Assembly (NCBI RefSeq): GCF_045348435.1
Contig: NZ_CP157484.1
Location: 248,001-312,000, forward strand
DNA from: Alsobacter sp045348435
GTDB lineage: Bacteria > Pseudomonadota > Alphaproteobacteria > Rhizobiales > Beijerinckiaceae
DNA length: 64,000 bases
Direction: 5' to 3'
Below the pieces are notes generated by a model. That model did no database searches. It saw nothing but the letters and a program-made list of their open reading frames with translations, and was not told the DNA's origin. Positions 25,003-34,900 of this stretch are shown here, in pieces (positions within the stretch are counted from its first letter, which is position 1; the number at the start of each line of letters is the position of its first letter). A program made the translations under genes and the position numbers.

Positions 25003-25980
25003 TCAGCCCGACGATGCCGAGCGCGAGCGCCTGACCAGGGCGTTCCGCAGCACCATGCAGGCCCCGCCGGCCCCGCGCAGCCTCTCGCACAAGGCGTCCG
25101 CGGCCTGGCGCGAGGATTCCCCGACCCTCACCTGGTAGAAGGCGCGTGTGCCGCGGCTGCGCAGGGACGACCGCAGGATTAGCGTGTCCTTCCCGGCCAG
25201 GATCGAGGCGAAGCGCTTCTCGGCGCGCGAGAAGATGGTCAGCGCCTGGGCGCGCGAGAAGCCCGCGCTCAGCTGCACGCCCCAGGGCCGGGCCGCGCCC
25301 TCCAGCACCCGCCGCTGCAGCGCGGCCACATAGGTGTTGGGCCGCGTGCGCAGCATGGCGCGCACCGTCTCGCAGCTCTCGTTGGGCGTCGGCGCCGCGT
25401 CGGGCGTCTTCATGTCGCCCTTGCGGGCTGCGGCCCAGTCTTCGGCCGGACTGCCGGTGATGCGCTCGACATAGTTGCGCGTCTCGAAGGGCAATCCTCC
25501 CGCGCCGTCGAGCCAGGCCTGGACCCGGTTCGGTCCGGCGTTGTAGGCCGCGGCGGCGAGGCCCCAATTGCCGAAGCGGTCCTTCAGTTCGCGCAGGAAG
25601 TCCGCCGAGCGCGGCAAGGCCTGCACGGGATCGAAGGGGTCGAGGAGGCCGCGCTCCGCCGCCGTCTTGGGCATGAACTGCGCGATGCCCTGGGCCCGGT
25701 CGCCGGAGCGCGTCACCGGTCCCTCCACATCGGCCCGAAAGCTGCTCTCCTGACCGATCAGCCGCGTGAAGAACGGCACCGGAAGCCCGTGCGAGCCCGC
25801 CGCCGCCTCGATGAGGAGGCAGATCGCGTCGGCCGCCGGAGACGAAGCCTCCGTTTTCGCGGGCTCCCTCGCGGCCGCGGGCTCGGCCTGCGGCGCGGCC
25901 GGGCCCTCAGACGCCGCCGGACAGGCCAGCGCGAGGGTCCACGCCGCCGCCATCGCGACCAGAGCCGCCCGCGCCGTCAT
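25003..25980 (-). CDS. Lytic transglycosylase (SLT, GH23) with C-terminal SPOR-like domain
   Basis: This 325-residue exported protein cleaves peptidoglycan glycan strands. A signal peptide covers residues 1-24 (ALACPAAS), then an Ala/Glu/Pro linker. The SLT domain starts near residue 52, with catalytic Glu78 in 'RLIGQESSFRADV', 'RAQGIAQFMPKTAAERGLLD' (the GIAQFMPxTA motif) and 'NWGLAAAAYNAGPNRVQAWL'. The last ~80 residues ('AFYQVRVGESSRQAADALCE') resemble a SPOR domain that binds denuded septal peptidoglycan, which would direct the enzyme to division sites. It is 14 bases upstream of the FMN-reductase stop on the same strand, so the two may be co-transcribed. Confidence 0.88.
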   Translation of the reverse strand: MTARAALVAMAAAWTLALACPAASEGPAAPQAEPAAAREPAKTEASSPAADAICLLIEAAAGSHGLPVPFFTRLIGQESSFRADVEGPVTRSGDRAQGIAQFMPKTAAERGLLDPFDPVQALPRSADFLRELKDRFGNWGLAAAAYNAGPNRVQAWLDGAGGLPFETRNYVERITGSPAEDWAAARKGDMKTPDAAPTPNESCETVRAMLRTRPNTYVAALQRRVLEGAARPWGVQLSAGFSRAQALTIFSRAEKRFASILAGKDTLILRSSLRSRGTRAFYQVRVGESSRQAADALCERLRGAGGACMVLRNALVRRSRSASSG

Positions 25981-25994
25981 TGGGGGTTCCCTCG

Positions 25995-26543
25995 TCAGCG
26001 CCGCTGCTCGATCCTGGCCTGGAGCGCCTGCAGGAGCTTGCGGACGAAGTCGCGCGTGGTCTCGTCCGTCAAGCGGCCCTCCTTGTCGAATTTGGAGGCG
26101 CAGGTCCCGATCATCACCTCCGGACGGTTCAGGACGTCGCCGTTCAGGTACACGAACATCTGGCGCAGGTGATATTGCGCCCGGGCCCCGCCGAAAATCC
26201 CGGGGCTGACGCTCATGATGGCGACCGGCTTTCCGTCGAACGGCTGCTCGGGAGGCCGGGAGACCCAGTCGATCGCGTTCTTGAGCACGCCCGAGATGGA
26301 GTAATTGTACTCGGGCGTCACGATCAGAAGACCGTCCGCCTGCTTCACGGCGTCCCGCAGGGCCTGCACCGGGGCCGGGTAGCCGGATTGGCGGACGTCG
26401 TCATTGTAGAGCGGCAGGTCGCCGATCCCGGTGGTCTGGACGGTGAGCCCTTCCGGGGCGAGCTCCGCCGCGGCCCGCAGGGCGGCGCTGTTGTAGGAAT
26501 CCTTGCGCAGGCTTCCAGAGATGCCGAGCACCGTGACGGGCAT
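25995..26543 (-). CDS. NADPH-dependent FMN reductase (chromate/quinone reductase-like flavodoxin-fold protein)
   Basis: This 182-residue cytoplasmic flavodoxin-fold protein has the FMN-phosphate loop 'GISGSLRKDSYNSAALR' near the N-terminus and the hallmark 'VTPEYNYSISGVLKNAIDWVSR', followed by 'KPVAIMSVSPGIFGGARAQYHLRQM'. These are the signatures of the ChrR/azoreductase-like FMN-reductase family, whose members reduce quinones, chromate or nitro compounds by two electrons. ATG 26543 has GGAGACC upstream. It lies in a group of probable stress-defence genes on the minus strand and just downstream of an EcfG-promoted gene. Confidence 0.88.
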   Translation of the reverse strand: MPVTVLGISGSLRKDSYNSAALRAAAELAPEGLTVQTTGIGDLPLYNDDVRQSGYPAPVQALRDAVKQADGLLIVTPEYNYSISGVLKNAIDWVSRPPEQPFDGKPVAIMSVSPGIFGGARAQYHLRQMFVYLNGDVLNRPEVMIGTCASKFDKEGRLTDETTRDFVRKLLQALQARIEQRR

Positions 26544-26645
26544 GAAGGTCTCCGATCGGGGGCTAGAGGGCGACGGTCGCAAGAAGGATGGGGCCGCTTG
26601 GGAACGCCGGCAAGCGCCGGCCCAAACTCCCCTCGGCCGGCCCCG

Positions 26646-26981
26646 TCAGGCCAGGCTGTAGACGCCGACGACCACGGCCAGGGCCATCAGGGCCAGCATC
26701 GCCAGGAAGGCGGGCGTCACCCACTTCTCGCGGCGGTGCTCCTGGTCGTGCCGCCGCCACATCCGCCAGCGGCCCTGCGTCTCGTCGCGGTGAGCCTTGG
26801 CGCGCTCGGCTGCGGACGGGGGCCGGCCTGCGGCTTCGTCGTCCGCGCCCAGCGGCGCCGCCGCGGGGTCGCTCACCGCGACCTTGTCGCCGGTCTGGCC
26901 GCTGTCGATCGCATGCCGCACCTGGGACGTGGTGGGCGCGCTCGGGGTCGGCGTGGGGTGGGTCGGATCGGCTGTCGCCAT
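26646..26981 (-). CDS. Small C-terminally membrane-anchored protein of unknown function, EcfG-controlled
   Basis: This 111-residue protein has a Pro/Thr-rich N-terminus, a polar middle with 'AIDSGQTGDKVAVSDPAAAP' followed by 'LGADDEAAGRPP', a basic stretch 'RWRMWRRHDQEHRREKW', and one hydrophobic helix at the C-terminus ('PAFLAMLALMALAVVVGVYS'), so it is a tail-anchored membrane protein facing the cytoplasm. No characterised family is recognised. An exact EcfG promoter at 27033-27009 would start transcription near 27002. That leaves only ~6 bases before the upstream ATG 26996 but ~21 bases, with GGAG in place, before ATG 26981, which decides the start. A role in the general stress response is inferred from the promoter only. 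Confidence 0.7.
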   Translation of the reverse strand: MATADPTHPTPTPSAPTTSQVRHAIDSGQTGDKVAVSDPAAAPLGADDEAAGRPPSAAERAKAHRDETQGRWRMWRRHDQEHRREKWVTPAFLAMLALMALAVVVGVYSLA

Positions 26982-27008
26982 GATGTCGGTCTCCATGCGC
27001 GCCCTGAG

Positions 27009-27033
27009 AACGACCGCCCTCGCGAGCGGTTCC
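27009..27033 (-). promoter_or_regulatory. EcfG (general stress sigma) promoter, exact match
   Basis: Read on the minus strand: GGAAC (27033-27029), 16 bases, CGTT (27012-27009). It is the second exact GGAAC-N16-CGTT promoter in the window and points straight into the small membrane-protein gene. Confidence 0.68.
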
Positions 27034-27035
27034 GG

Positions 27036-27959
27036 CTACTCCGCCCGGCCCAGGGCGGCCCGTTCCTCGTGCAGGAGCTCGGTGTTGATCGCGAAGGCGG
27101 CCATCGCGCCTTCCGCGGCGGCCACGATGGCGAACTGGACCCGCCGCGACGCGTCGCCGGCCACGAAGACGCCGGGCACGTTGGTCTTCTCGTAGTCGGA
27201 CGTCTCGGCGGTGCCCTTGCGGCCGAGCTCGCAGCCGAGACGCTCCACCAGCGCCGATCGCTGATGCGCGTCGGCCAGGAAGAACAGCGCCTTGCGGTCC
27301 AGCGTGTCGCCGCTGCGAAAGCGCACCCGCTCCAGTTCGGCTTCGCCTTCCAGGGTCTCCACCGGATCCTCGATGACGCGGACGCCGGCCCGTTCCAGGA
27401 GGTCGAGGTCGCCGGGCTCGATCCCGGAGGGGCCATCGGTCAGCAGCGCGAGGTCCGCGCTCCACAGGCGAAGCTCCAGGGCGAAGCCGACGATCTCGGG
27501 TCCGGCGCCGTAGACCGCGAGGGGCTGCTCGCGCAGCTCCCAGCCGTCGCAATAGGGGCACGTCCAGACGCCCTTCCCGAACAGGCGTTCCGCGCCGTCC
27601 AGCGCCGGGAACGTGTCCTTGAGCCCGGTCGCCAGGAGGATTCGCTTGGCCCGGACGCTGGAGCCGTCCGCCAGCGTCGCCCGGAAGGCCGCCCCTTCGC
27701 GGACCACGTCCTCCACCGCCATGTCCCGGACCGTGACGCTGTCATAGGGCTCCAACTGGCGCCGGCCCACCGCCCGGAGGTCGGCCGGGCGGCACCCGTC
27801 ACGGCTCAGATAGCCGCTGACATGGGCGGACGCCTGGTTCCGGGGCTCGCCTGAGTCGCACAGCAGCACCCTGCGCCGGCAGCGCCCGAGCACCAGCGCG
27901 GCGCTGAGGCCGGCGGGACCGCCGCCGACGACCAGGACGTCCAGCATGTCTTCCGTCAT
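27036..27959 (-). CDS. FAD/NAD(P)-dependent thioredoxin-reductase-like oxidoreductase
   Basis: This 307-residue flavoprotein has the FAD dinucleotide motif 'VLVVGGGPAGLSAALVLGRC' at the N-terminus, the redox-active CPYC at residues 134-137 ('VWTCPYCDGWELREQ') and the late FAD motif 'NVPGVFVAGDASRRVQFA'. These are shared with thioredoxin reductase. The middle NAD(P)-binding motif is degenerate: 'LAVYGAGPEIVGFALELR' keeps GxGxxxxG only in part, so the electron donor is uncertain. Proteins of this type reduce thioredoxin, ferredoxin or small disulfides. ATG 27959 gives the correct start; upstream sequence in frame has no domain. A weak EcfG-like element (GGAAC-N16-CATT, 28036-28012) lies upstream. 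Confidence 0.82.
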   Translation of the reverse strand: MTEDMLDVLVVGGGPAGLSAALVLGRCRRRVLLCDSGEPRNQASAHVSGYLSRDGCRPADLRAVGRRQLEPYDSVTVRDMAVEDVVREGAAFRATLADGSSVRAKRILLATGLKDTFPALDGAERLFGKGVWTCPYCDGWELREQPLAVYGAGPEIVGFALELRLWSADLALLTDGPSGIEPGDLDLLERAGVRVIEDPVETLEGEAELERVRFRSGDTLDRKALFFLADAHQRSALVERLGCELGRKGTAETSDYEKTNVPGVFVAGDASRRVQFAIVAAAEGAMAAFAINTELLHEERAALGRAE

Positions 27960-28189
27960 CAGGTGTTCCGCCTCTGGACCGGGTGCGCCATGATCGTCGT
28001 CATGGCTGGCGAATGCGGGGCGAAGCTTGCGGTTCCGCCGCCCAGAGACGCGGTGCGACGGCGACCCGATCGCGGCTCCGCTCCAGAATGGCCGCAATCG
28101 GTTGCACAACTTAACGTCGCAGACGCCGTCAACGGCGTTCGCCCCCGGACCAGACTGCAACGAACCTCTTGGAAAGACGTTGTGCGAGC

Positions 28190-29761
28190 ATGACCTCCGC
28201 AGATCACGGCCGACCGATGGTGCGTTTTGAACCGGTGACCTCTCCCGAGCCTCTGTTTCCCAAACGACAACAGACATCGGGAGGCGGACGGTTGGTTGTC
28301 GTGTCGAACCGCGTCCCGGTTCCGTCGGATTCCGGTTCCCCGGCGGCGGGCGGCCTTGCGGTCGCGCTCAACGCCGCCCTGCAGCAGAATGGCGGCTTCT
28401 GGTTCGGCTGGTCCGGCAACGTCTCGGAAGAGGAGCGTCCGCTCCAGGTCCATGATTTCGGGCGCGTCAGCTACGCCGTGATGGACCTGACTCAACGCGA
28501 CGTGGACGAATACTACGCCGGCTTCGCCAACCGCGCGCTCTGGCCCGTGTGCCACTACAGGCTGGACCTCACCGAGATCGCCAGCAACGACACCGCCGGC
28601 TATTTCCGGGTGAACGAATCCTTCGCCCGCCGCCTCGCCACCTTGCTCAAGCCCGACGACGTGGTCTGGATCCACGATTATCACTTCATCCCGCTCGCCG
28701 CCTATTTGCGCCAGATGGGCTTTGAGAACCGGATGGGCTTCTTCCTGCACATCCCCTGGGCGCCCTATGACGTGTCCAGCGCGCTTCCAGCGTACCAGAC
28801 CGTGCTCAGCGGACTGACGCGCTACGACCTCGTCGGTTTCCAGACGCGCCGCGACGCGGAGAATTTCACGCGCTGCCTCGAGCAGGAGAACATGGCGCGC
28901 AAGGTCTCCGACGACCGCTGGGAGGCGGACGGGCGCGTTTTCCGGGTCGGGGCCTTCCCGATCGGGATCGAGACGGACCTGTTCCGGCAGGAGGCCCGCG
29001 AGGCGAAATCGAACTCGCTGGTGCGCCGCATGCGGGTCAGCATGGAGGACAAGCACCTCATCATCGGGGTCGACCGGCTGGACTACTCCAAGGGCATCCG
29101 CCAGCGCATCGAAGCCTTCTCCTGCATGCTGGAGCGCTTCCCGCAGATGCGCAACAAGGTGACCTTCCTGCAGATCACGCCGAAATCGCGCTCGGAAGTG
29201 CCCGAATATCTCAAGATGCAGCACGAAGTCGCCGAGCAGGCCGGCTGGACCAACGGCAAGTTCGGCGACGTCGACTGGACCCCTGTGCGCTACATCAACA
29301 AGGCGGTGAGCCGCACCTCGCTGGCGGGCCTCTATCGCTCGGCCCGCGTCGGCATGGTGACCCCGCTGCGCGACGGCATGAACCTGGTCGCCAAGGAATA
29401 TGTGGCGTCCCAGCGCGCCACGGATCCCGGCGTGTTGGTGCTGTCGCGCTTCGCCGGAGCGGCGGCGGAACTGGATTCGGCCCTGCTGGTGAACCCCTAC
29501 GACACCGAGGCCACCGCCAACGCCATCGTGCGCGCGCTGCAGATGCCGCTCGAAGAGCGCAAGGAGCGGTGGGCCGCCATGATGGAGAAGCTGCGCGCCA
29601 ACACGGTCGACCACTGGTGCGCGGCTTTCCTGGCGGCGCTCGCCGAGGAACCGACCGACGTCCTTCAGCCGCCCGTGGAGCGAGCCGCGGCGTTGGACAC
29701 GGCGCTTCCCAGCGCGGCCGCGCAATTCGGACCGTCATGGACGGGCTATCGACGCAACTGA
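28190..29761 (+). CDS. otsA: Trehalose-6-phosphate synthase (GT20)
   Basis: OtsA joins UDP-glucose and glucose-6-phosphate into trehalose-6-phosphate in the cytoplasm. This 523-residue GT20 protein shows 'RLVVVSNRVPVP', 'GGLAVALNAALQQNGGFWFGW' (the glycine-rich loop), 'VWIHDYHFIPLAAYLR', 'GFFLHIPWAPYD', 'GVDRLDYSKGIRQRIEAF' (donor-site Arg and Lys) and 'TPLRDGMNLVAKEYVASQ'. The remaining N-terminal residues are a poorly conserved extension; ATG 28190 or ATG 28217 may be used. It opens the trehalose/glucan island. The phosphatase OtsB that normally follows is not found in the window, so trehalose-6-phosphate must be dephosphorylated by an enzyme encoded elsewhere. Confidence 0.93.
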   Translation: MTSADHGRPMVRFEPVTSPEPLFPKRQQTSGGGRLVVVSNRVPVPSDSGSPAAGGLAVALNAALQQNGGFWFGWSGNVSEEERPLQVHDFGRVSYAVMDLTQRDVDEYYAGFANRALWPVCHYRLDLTEIASNDTAGYFRVNESFARRLATLLKPDDVVWIHDYHFIPLAAYLRQMGFENRMGFFLHIPWAPYDVSSALPAYQTVLSGLTRYDLVGFQTRRDAENFTRCLEQENMARKVSDDRWEADGRVFRVGAFPIGIETDLFRQEAREAKSNSLVRRMRVSMEDKHLIIGVDRLDYSKGIRQRIEAFSCMLERFPQMRNKVTFLQITPKSRSEVPEYLKMQHEVAEQAGWTNGKFGDVDWTPVRYINKAVSRTSLAGLYRSARVGMVTPLRDGMNLVAKEYVASQRATDPGVLVLSRFAGAAAELDSALLVNPYDTEATANAIVRALQMPLEERKERWAAMMEKLRANTVDHWCAAFLAALAEEPTDVLQPPVERAAALDTALPSAAAQFGPSWTGYRRN

Positions 29762-29770
29762 TCCGGCTCT

Positions 29771-29791
29771 CGATCGTTCCTTGTACGATCG
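29771..29791. other. Small perfect hairpin between otsA and glgX
   Basis: CGATCGT (29771-29777) and ACGATCG (29785-29791) pair perfectly with a 7-base loop TCCTTGT. It sits 10 bases after the otsA stop and 21 before the glgX start. It could reduce read-through or stabilise the otsA message; no U-run follows. Confidence 0.45.
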
Positions 29792-29812
29792 GGTCGCGCT
29801 TCAGGGGGCTGG

Positions 29813-31918
29813 ATGGTTCGGATCGAGGAGGGGCTCCCCATGCCCCTCGGGGCGACGTGGGACGGAACGGGCGTGAACTTCGCCCTGTTCTCGGCCCACG
29901 CGACCGCCGTGGATCTCTGCCTGTTCGACGCCACCGGCCGCCGCGAGGCGCGCCGCATCCGCATGCCGTCCCGCACCGACCAGGTGTTCCACGTCTATGT
30001 CCAGGGCCTGCGGCCGGGCCAGCTCTACGGTTATCGGGTCTACGGCCGCTACGATCCCCAGGCCGGCCATCGGTTCAACCCGCACAAGCTGCTGCTGGAC
30101 CCCTACGCCCGCCTGCTCTCCGGCCGGATCCGCTGGCACGACGCCCTGTTCGGCTACCGGGCCGGGGCTCACCGCGGCGACCTCACCATGGACCGGCGAG
30201 ACAGCGCCCCCATGATGCCGAAATGCGTCGTCGAGGACCCGGCGTCGACCTGGGGCGACGACAGGCCCCCGCGAACGCCGATGCGCGACAGCGTGATCTA
30301 CGAGGCCCACGTCAAGAGCCTCACCCAACTCCACCCCGACATCCAGCCTTCCCTGCGGGGGACCTACGACGCGCTGGCCCATCCGGCGGTGATCGACCAC
30401 CTCGTCCGGCTCGGGGTCACGGCGGTCGAGCTCATGCCGATCCAAGCCTTTTCGGATGACCGGTTCCTGGTCGAGAAGGGGCTGCGCAACTACTGGGGCT
30501 ATTCCACCCTGTCCTATTTCGCTCCGGAGCCGCGCTATCTGGGCGAAGATGGCGTGTACGGCCTGAAGGCCGCCATCGCGGCGCTCCACGCAGCCGGGAT
30601 CGAGGTGCTGCTGGACGTGGTCTACAACCACACCGCCGAAGGCAGCCATCTGGGTCCGACGCTGTCCTGGCGCGGCATCGACAACGCCAGCTACTACAAG
30701 CTCGTCCCCGATAATCCGCGCTTCTGCTGGGACGCCACCGGGACCGGCAACACGCTCGACCTCGGCCATCCGCGCGTCCTCCAGATGGTGCTGGACAGCC
30801 TGCGGCACTGGGTCGAGGCCTATCACGTCGACGGCTTCCGCTTCGACCTCGCCTCCACGCTGGCCCGCGACAGCTACGACATGTGGGAGCGCGCCGGCTT
30901 CCTGCGCGCCGTCAACCAGGACCCGGTGCTCAACCGGGTGAAGCTGATCGCCGAACCCTGGGACCTCGGCGAGGGCGGCTACCGGCTCGGCGGCTTCCCG
31001 CCGGGCTGGTCGGAGTGGAACGACCAGTTCCGCGACACGGTGCGCTCCTACTGGCGCGGCGATCCCGGCCAGTTGCCGGCGCTGGCGCGCGTCATCATGG
31101 GGTCGCGCGAGATCTTCGAGCACAATGGCCGCCAGCCCTGGGCATCGATCCAGTTCGTGGCGTCGCATGACGGCTTCACCCTGGAGGACCTGGTCAGCTA
31201 CAACGAGCGCCACAACGAGGCGAACCAGGAAGGCGGGCAGGACGGCCATCCGCACAACCTGTCCTGGAACTGCGGCGTCGAGGGGCCCACCGACGATCCC
31301 GACATCACCGTCCTAAGGGCGCGCCAGAAGCGCAATCTGCTCGCCACCGTGATGGTGTCGCTCGGCGCCCCGATGCTGCTGATGGGCGACGAGCTCTCGC
31401 GCACGCAGGGTGGCAACAACAACCCCTATTGCCAGGACAACGAGACGAGCTGGTTCGACTGGCGCGCCGGCGAGGCGGCCGATCCGGCCATGCCGGACTT
31501 CGTCGCCGCCATCGTGGCGTTCCGCAAGCGTCACGACGCCTTCCGGCCGCGCAGCTACCCGACCGGCTCCCTGAACCGCGAGACGGGCCTTCGCGACGTC
31601 TATTGGCTGGCCCCTGAGGGGCGCGAGATGACGCGCCAGGACTGGGCCGAACCCATGCGCCGCACGCTGGGCGTCCAGATCGGCAACGCCGATCCCGGGC
31701 AGCGGCTTCTGATGATCTTCAACGCGTCGCCCGAGGACGTGAGCTTCACCCTCACCCCGAACCTGCGCGGCGGGCGATGGGTGAAGGTGTTCGGCACGGA
31801 ACTTCCGGACGGTCTCGTGCGTGGTGCTCCGCCGGTTCTCGAACCCGGCGGCGCCTGCGAGCTCCTGGCCCGCTCCTTCGTCATTTTCCAGCACGTGGCG
31901 GCGTCCGCGGCGGCGTGA
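29813..31918 (+). CDS. glgX: Glycogen debranching enzyme GlgX (GH13_11)
   Basis: GlgX hydrolyses alpha-1,6 branches of glucan trimmed to short stubs. This 701-residue protein has the N-terminal CBM48-like domain ('GLPMPLGATWDGTGVNFALFS'), then the GH13 barrel with the nucleophile Asp345 in 'VDGFRFDLAST', acid Glu381 in 'LIAEPWDLGEGGY' and the third carboxylate in 'FVASHDGFTLEDLVSYNERH'. 'YNHTAEGSHLGPTLSWRGID' is typical of the GlgX/isoamylase group. It is followed after 46 bases by the malQ-treY fusion. Debranching supplies linear maltodextrins for MalQ and TreY. Confidence 0.95.
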   Translation: MVRIEEGLPMPLGATWDGTGVNFALFSAHATAVDLCLFDATGRREARRIRMPSRTDQVFHVYVQGLRPGQLYGYRVYGRYDPQAGHRFNPHKLLLDPYARLLSGRIRWHDALFGYRAGAHRGDLTMDRRDSAPMMPKCVVEDPASTWGDDRPPRTPMRDSVIYEAHVKSLTQLHPDIQPSLRGTYDALAHPAVIDHLVRLGVTAVELMPIQAFSDDRFLVEKGLRNYWGYSTLSYFAPEPRYLGEDGVYGLKAAIAALHAAGIEVLLDVVYNHTAEGSHLGPTLSWRGIDNASYYKLVPDNPRFCWDATGTGNTLDLGHPRVLQMVLDSLRHWVEAYHVDGFRFDLASTLARDSYDMWERAGFLRAVNQDPVLNRVKLIAEPWDLGEGGYRLGGFPPGWSEWNDQFRDTVRSYWRGDPGQLPALARVIMGSREIFEHNGRQPWASIQFVASHDGFTLEDLVSYNERHNEANQEGGQDGHPHNLSWNCGVEGPTDDPDITVLRARQKRNLLATVMVSLGAPMLLMGDELSRTQGGNNNPYCQDNETSWFDWRAGEAADPAMPDFVAAIVAFRKRHDAFRPRSYPTGSLNRETGLRDVYWLAPEGREMTRQDWAEPMRRTLGVQIGNADPGQRLLMIFNASPEDVSFTLTPNLRGGRWVKVFGTELPDGLVRGAPPVLEPGGACELLARSFVIFQHVAASAAA

Positions 31919-31964
31919 CCCGTCCTGCGCCGCCGGCCGCCGACGTTTTGATTGGAGTCCGCCC

Positions 31965-34900
31965 GTGAAGGGTCCCGCACGTCCCTCGACGCGGTCCGCC
32001 GCAAAAGCGAAATCAGCCGAAAAAGCCGCCCGGCGTTCGGCCGGGACCGCTCCTTCGGTCCAGGGTTTCGACGCGGAGGTCGCCGAGCTGGCGACGCTCG
32101 CGGGCGTCGCCCAGGGCTATTCGGACGCCTATGGGGCGCCGGTCGAGACGCCGCTGGAGACCCGCCGCGCCTTGCTGGAGGCGCTGGGGCTACCGGTCGG
32201 ATCGCCGTCGCAATTGCGCGAAAGCGCGCACCGCGCGCGCGAACTGCGGGCCGGTCCCGTGCCGGCGCTGGTCGTGGCGCCCATGGATCGCGCCTGGACG
32301 CTGACGCTCCGCACGCCTCTGCCGGGCGCGACCTGGACGCTCGTGCTGGAGGCAGGCGACGCCCTGCAGGGCCGCATGGACCCGGCGGACGCGGGCGACG
32401 CCCTTGCGCTGCCGGCGCTGCCGATGGGCTATCACCGGCTGGAGATGTCCGGCCGAGGCGAACGCCACGTCGCCACCCTCATCGCCGCGCCCGCAAGCTG
32501 CTGGCACCCGGACGCGCTGGAGAAGGGCGAGCGCTGGTGGGGGCTGACGGCTCAGCTCTACGGCTTGCGCACCGAGCGCGACGCAGGCGTGGGCGACTAC
32601 TCCGCGGTGGCGGAGCTCGCCGCCGGCGCGGGCCGGAATGGCGCGTCGTTCCTGGGGCTGAGCCCGGTCCATGCCCTGTTTCCGAGCGACCGGACGAAGT
32701 TCTCCCCCTACTCGCCGTCGTCGCGGCTGTTCCTGGAGACGCTCTATATCGATCCGCAGGCCGTCCAGGCCCCCGGGCGGCGGGGCCGTCCCGCGCCCGA
32801 TCCCGCGTTGGAGCGCCTGCGCTGCGCCAGCCTCGTGGACTATGAGCAGGTCTGGGCGCCGCGCCGCGCCGCGCTGGAGGCGCTGTGGGGCGACGGGTCA
32901 GCCTGGCTGCGCGACGCCGCGTTCCAGCGGTTCCGGGAGCAGGGCGGAGAGCCGCTGGCTCTCCATGCGGCCTTCGAGGCTCTCTGCGAGCAGCAGCGCA
33001 GCCAGGGCGCGGCCTGGCCCGGCGCCTGGCCGGACGACCTGCGGGATGTGCGCAGCGCCGCCGTCGAGGCCTTTCGGCGTGAAAACCAGGACCGCATCGC
33101 CCATCATCAGTGGCTGCAATGGCTCGCCGATCGCCAGCTCGGCGCCGCCGCCGAGGCCGCGCGCGAATCCGGCATGGGGCTTGGCCTCTACCGCGACCTC
33201 GCGGTGGGCCCCGACCGGGGCGGCTCGGAGCTCTGGTCCGCGCCGGACCGCTTCGTGCCGGACTTCGCCGTGGGCGCGCCGCCTGACCTTCTCGGCCCGC
33301 AGGGCCAGAACTGGGGCCTGCCGGCCTTCAACCCGATCACCCTGGCCGAGCAGGGCCTGGCGGGCTTCCGCGCGCTGGTCGCCGCCAACGCCCGCCACGC
33401 CGGCGCGGTCAGGATCGACCACGCCTTCCAGCTTGCGCGCCTGTTCCTGATCCCGCCCGGCGCCGGCGCGGCCGACGGAGCCTATCTGGATTATCCGTTC
33501 GAGGCCCTGCTGGCCTCGCTGCGCATCGAAAGCCACCGGGCGCGATGCCTGGTCATCGCCGAGGATCTCGGCACCGCCCCGGAAGGATTTTCGGACGCCA
33601 TCATGGCTTCGGGGGTCCTGAGCTATCGGATCTTCTTCTTCGAGCAGGACGAGACGGGCTTCAAGCCGCCCGCCGCCTATCCCAGGGCCGCCATGGCGGC
33701 CCTGTCGACGCATGACCTGCCCACCTTCGCCGGATGGTGGCGGGGGCTCGACGTCGATTTGCGCGAGGCCTTCGGCATCTATGACGCGGACCGGGCGGCC
33801 AAGGACCGCGACCTTCGCGTCACCGAACGCGAACGCTTCCTCGCCTCGCTCGCGGCCGAGGGGCTGGCCCGCACGGATGCGACCCCGGCGGCCCCGCCCG
33901 TGGCGGCCGCATCGCGTTTCCTGGCCCGGACGCCGTCGTCCCTCCTGGCGCTGCAGGTCGAGGACGTGGCCGGCGACGTCAACCAGGCCAACATGCCGGG
34001 GCTGGTCGGCGGCTATCCCAACTGGCGCCGTCGCACATCCAAGACCGTGGCTGAGATCGTCGCCCCGGGGGGGGCGCTCGCCCGGCTGGCCCAGGAGCTG
34101 AAACAGGAGGGCAGGGGGCAGGGCCTCGCCGCCTCCGCGACGGCCTCCGCCGCGCCGCGCGCCACCTATCGGTTCCAGTTCCACGCCGGATTCACCTTCG
34201 ACGACGCCGTCAAGGCGGCGCCTGACCTCGTCCTGCTCGGGATCAGCCACGTCTATGCGTCGCCGATCCAGAAGGCGCGGCCGGGATCCACCCACGGCTA
34301 CGACATCGTCGATCATGGGCTGATCAATCCGGAGCTCGGGGGCGAGGAGGGGTTCCGCCGCTTCTCGGACGCCCTTCGGGCGAATGGCCTCGGCCTCGTC
34401 GTCGACATCGTCCCGAACCACATGGGCGTGGGCAAGGACAACCCGCTCTGGCGCTCGATGCTGGCCTGGGGGCCGATCTCCCCCGACTCGCAGGCCTTCG
34501 ACGTGGACTGGGACCGGCCCGGCCTCGACGGCAAGATCCTCCTGCCCGTGCTCGGCCGGCCCTATGGGCAGGCCCTGGAGGCCGGCGAGCTCCGCCTCGT
34601 CTTCGAGCCCGCCTTGGGCGGGTTTTGCGTCGCCCCTCATGACGAGCGGATTCCGGTGGGGCCGCTGACATGGCCGGTGATCCTGGACCAGGCGGCGGCC
34701 GGGATGCGCCCCGGGTCGGCCGACCGCGCGGCCCTGCTCGGGGTCGCGGATGGGCTGCGCAGCCTGGCGCTCGACGCCGCGCAGGGCGAGGCGGTCTATG
34801 AGCGGGCCGCGCTTCTGGCCGGCGGCCTGGTCGAGCAGATCGGACGCTCCCGCGGCTTGCGCAAAGCCGTCGACGCCGCGACGGAGGCCTTCAGCGGCTC

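Noticed and set aside
28098..28190. EcfG promoter upstream of otsA
   Set aside because: A GAAC...CGTT pair exists (28162-28181), but the spacing is only 12 bases and the first G of GGAAC is missing, so it does not fit the consensus.
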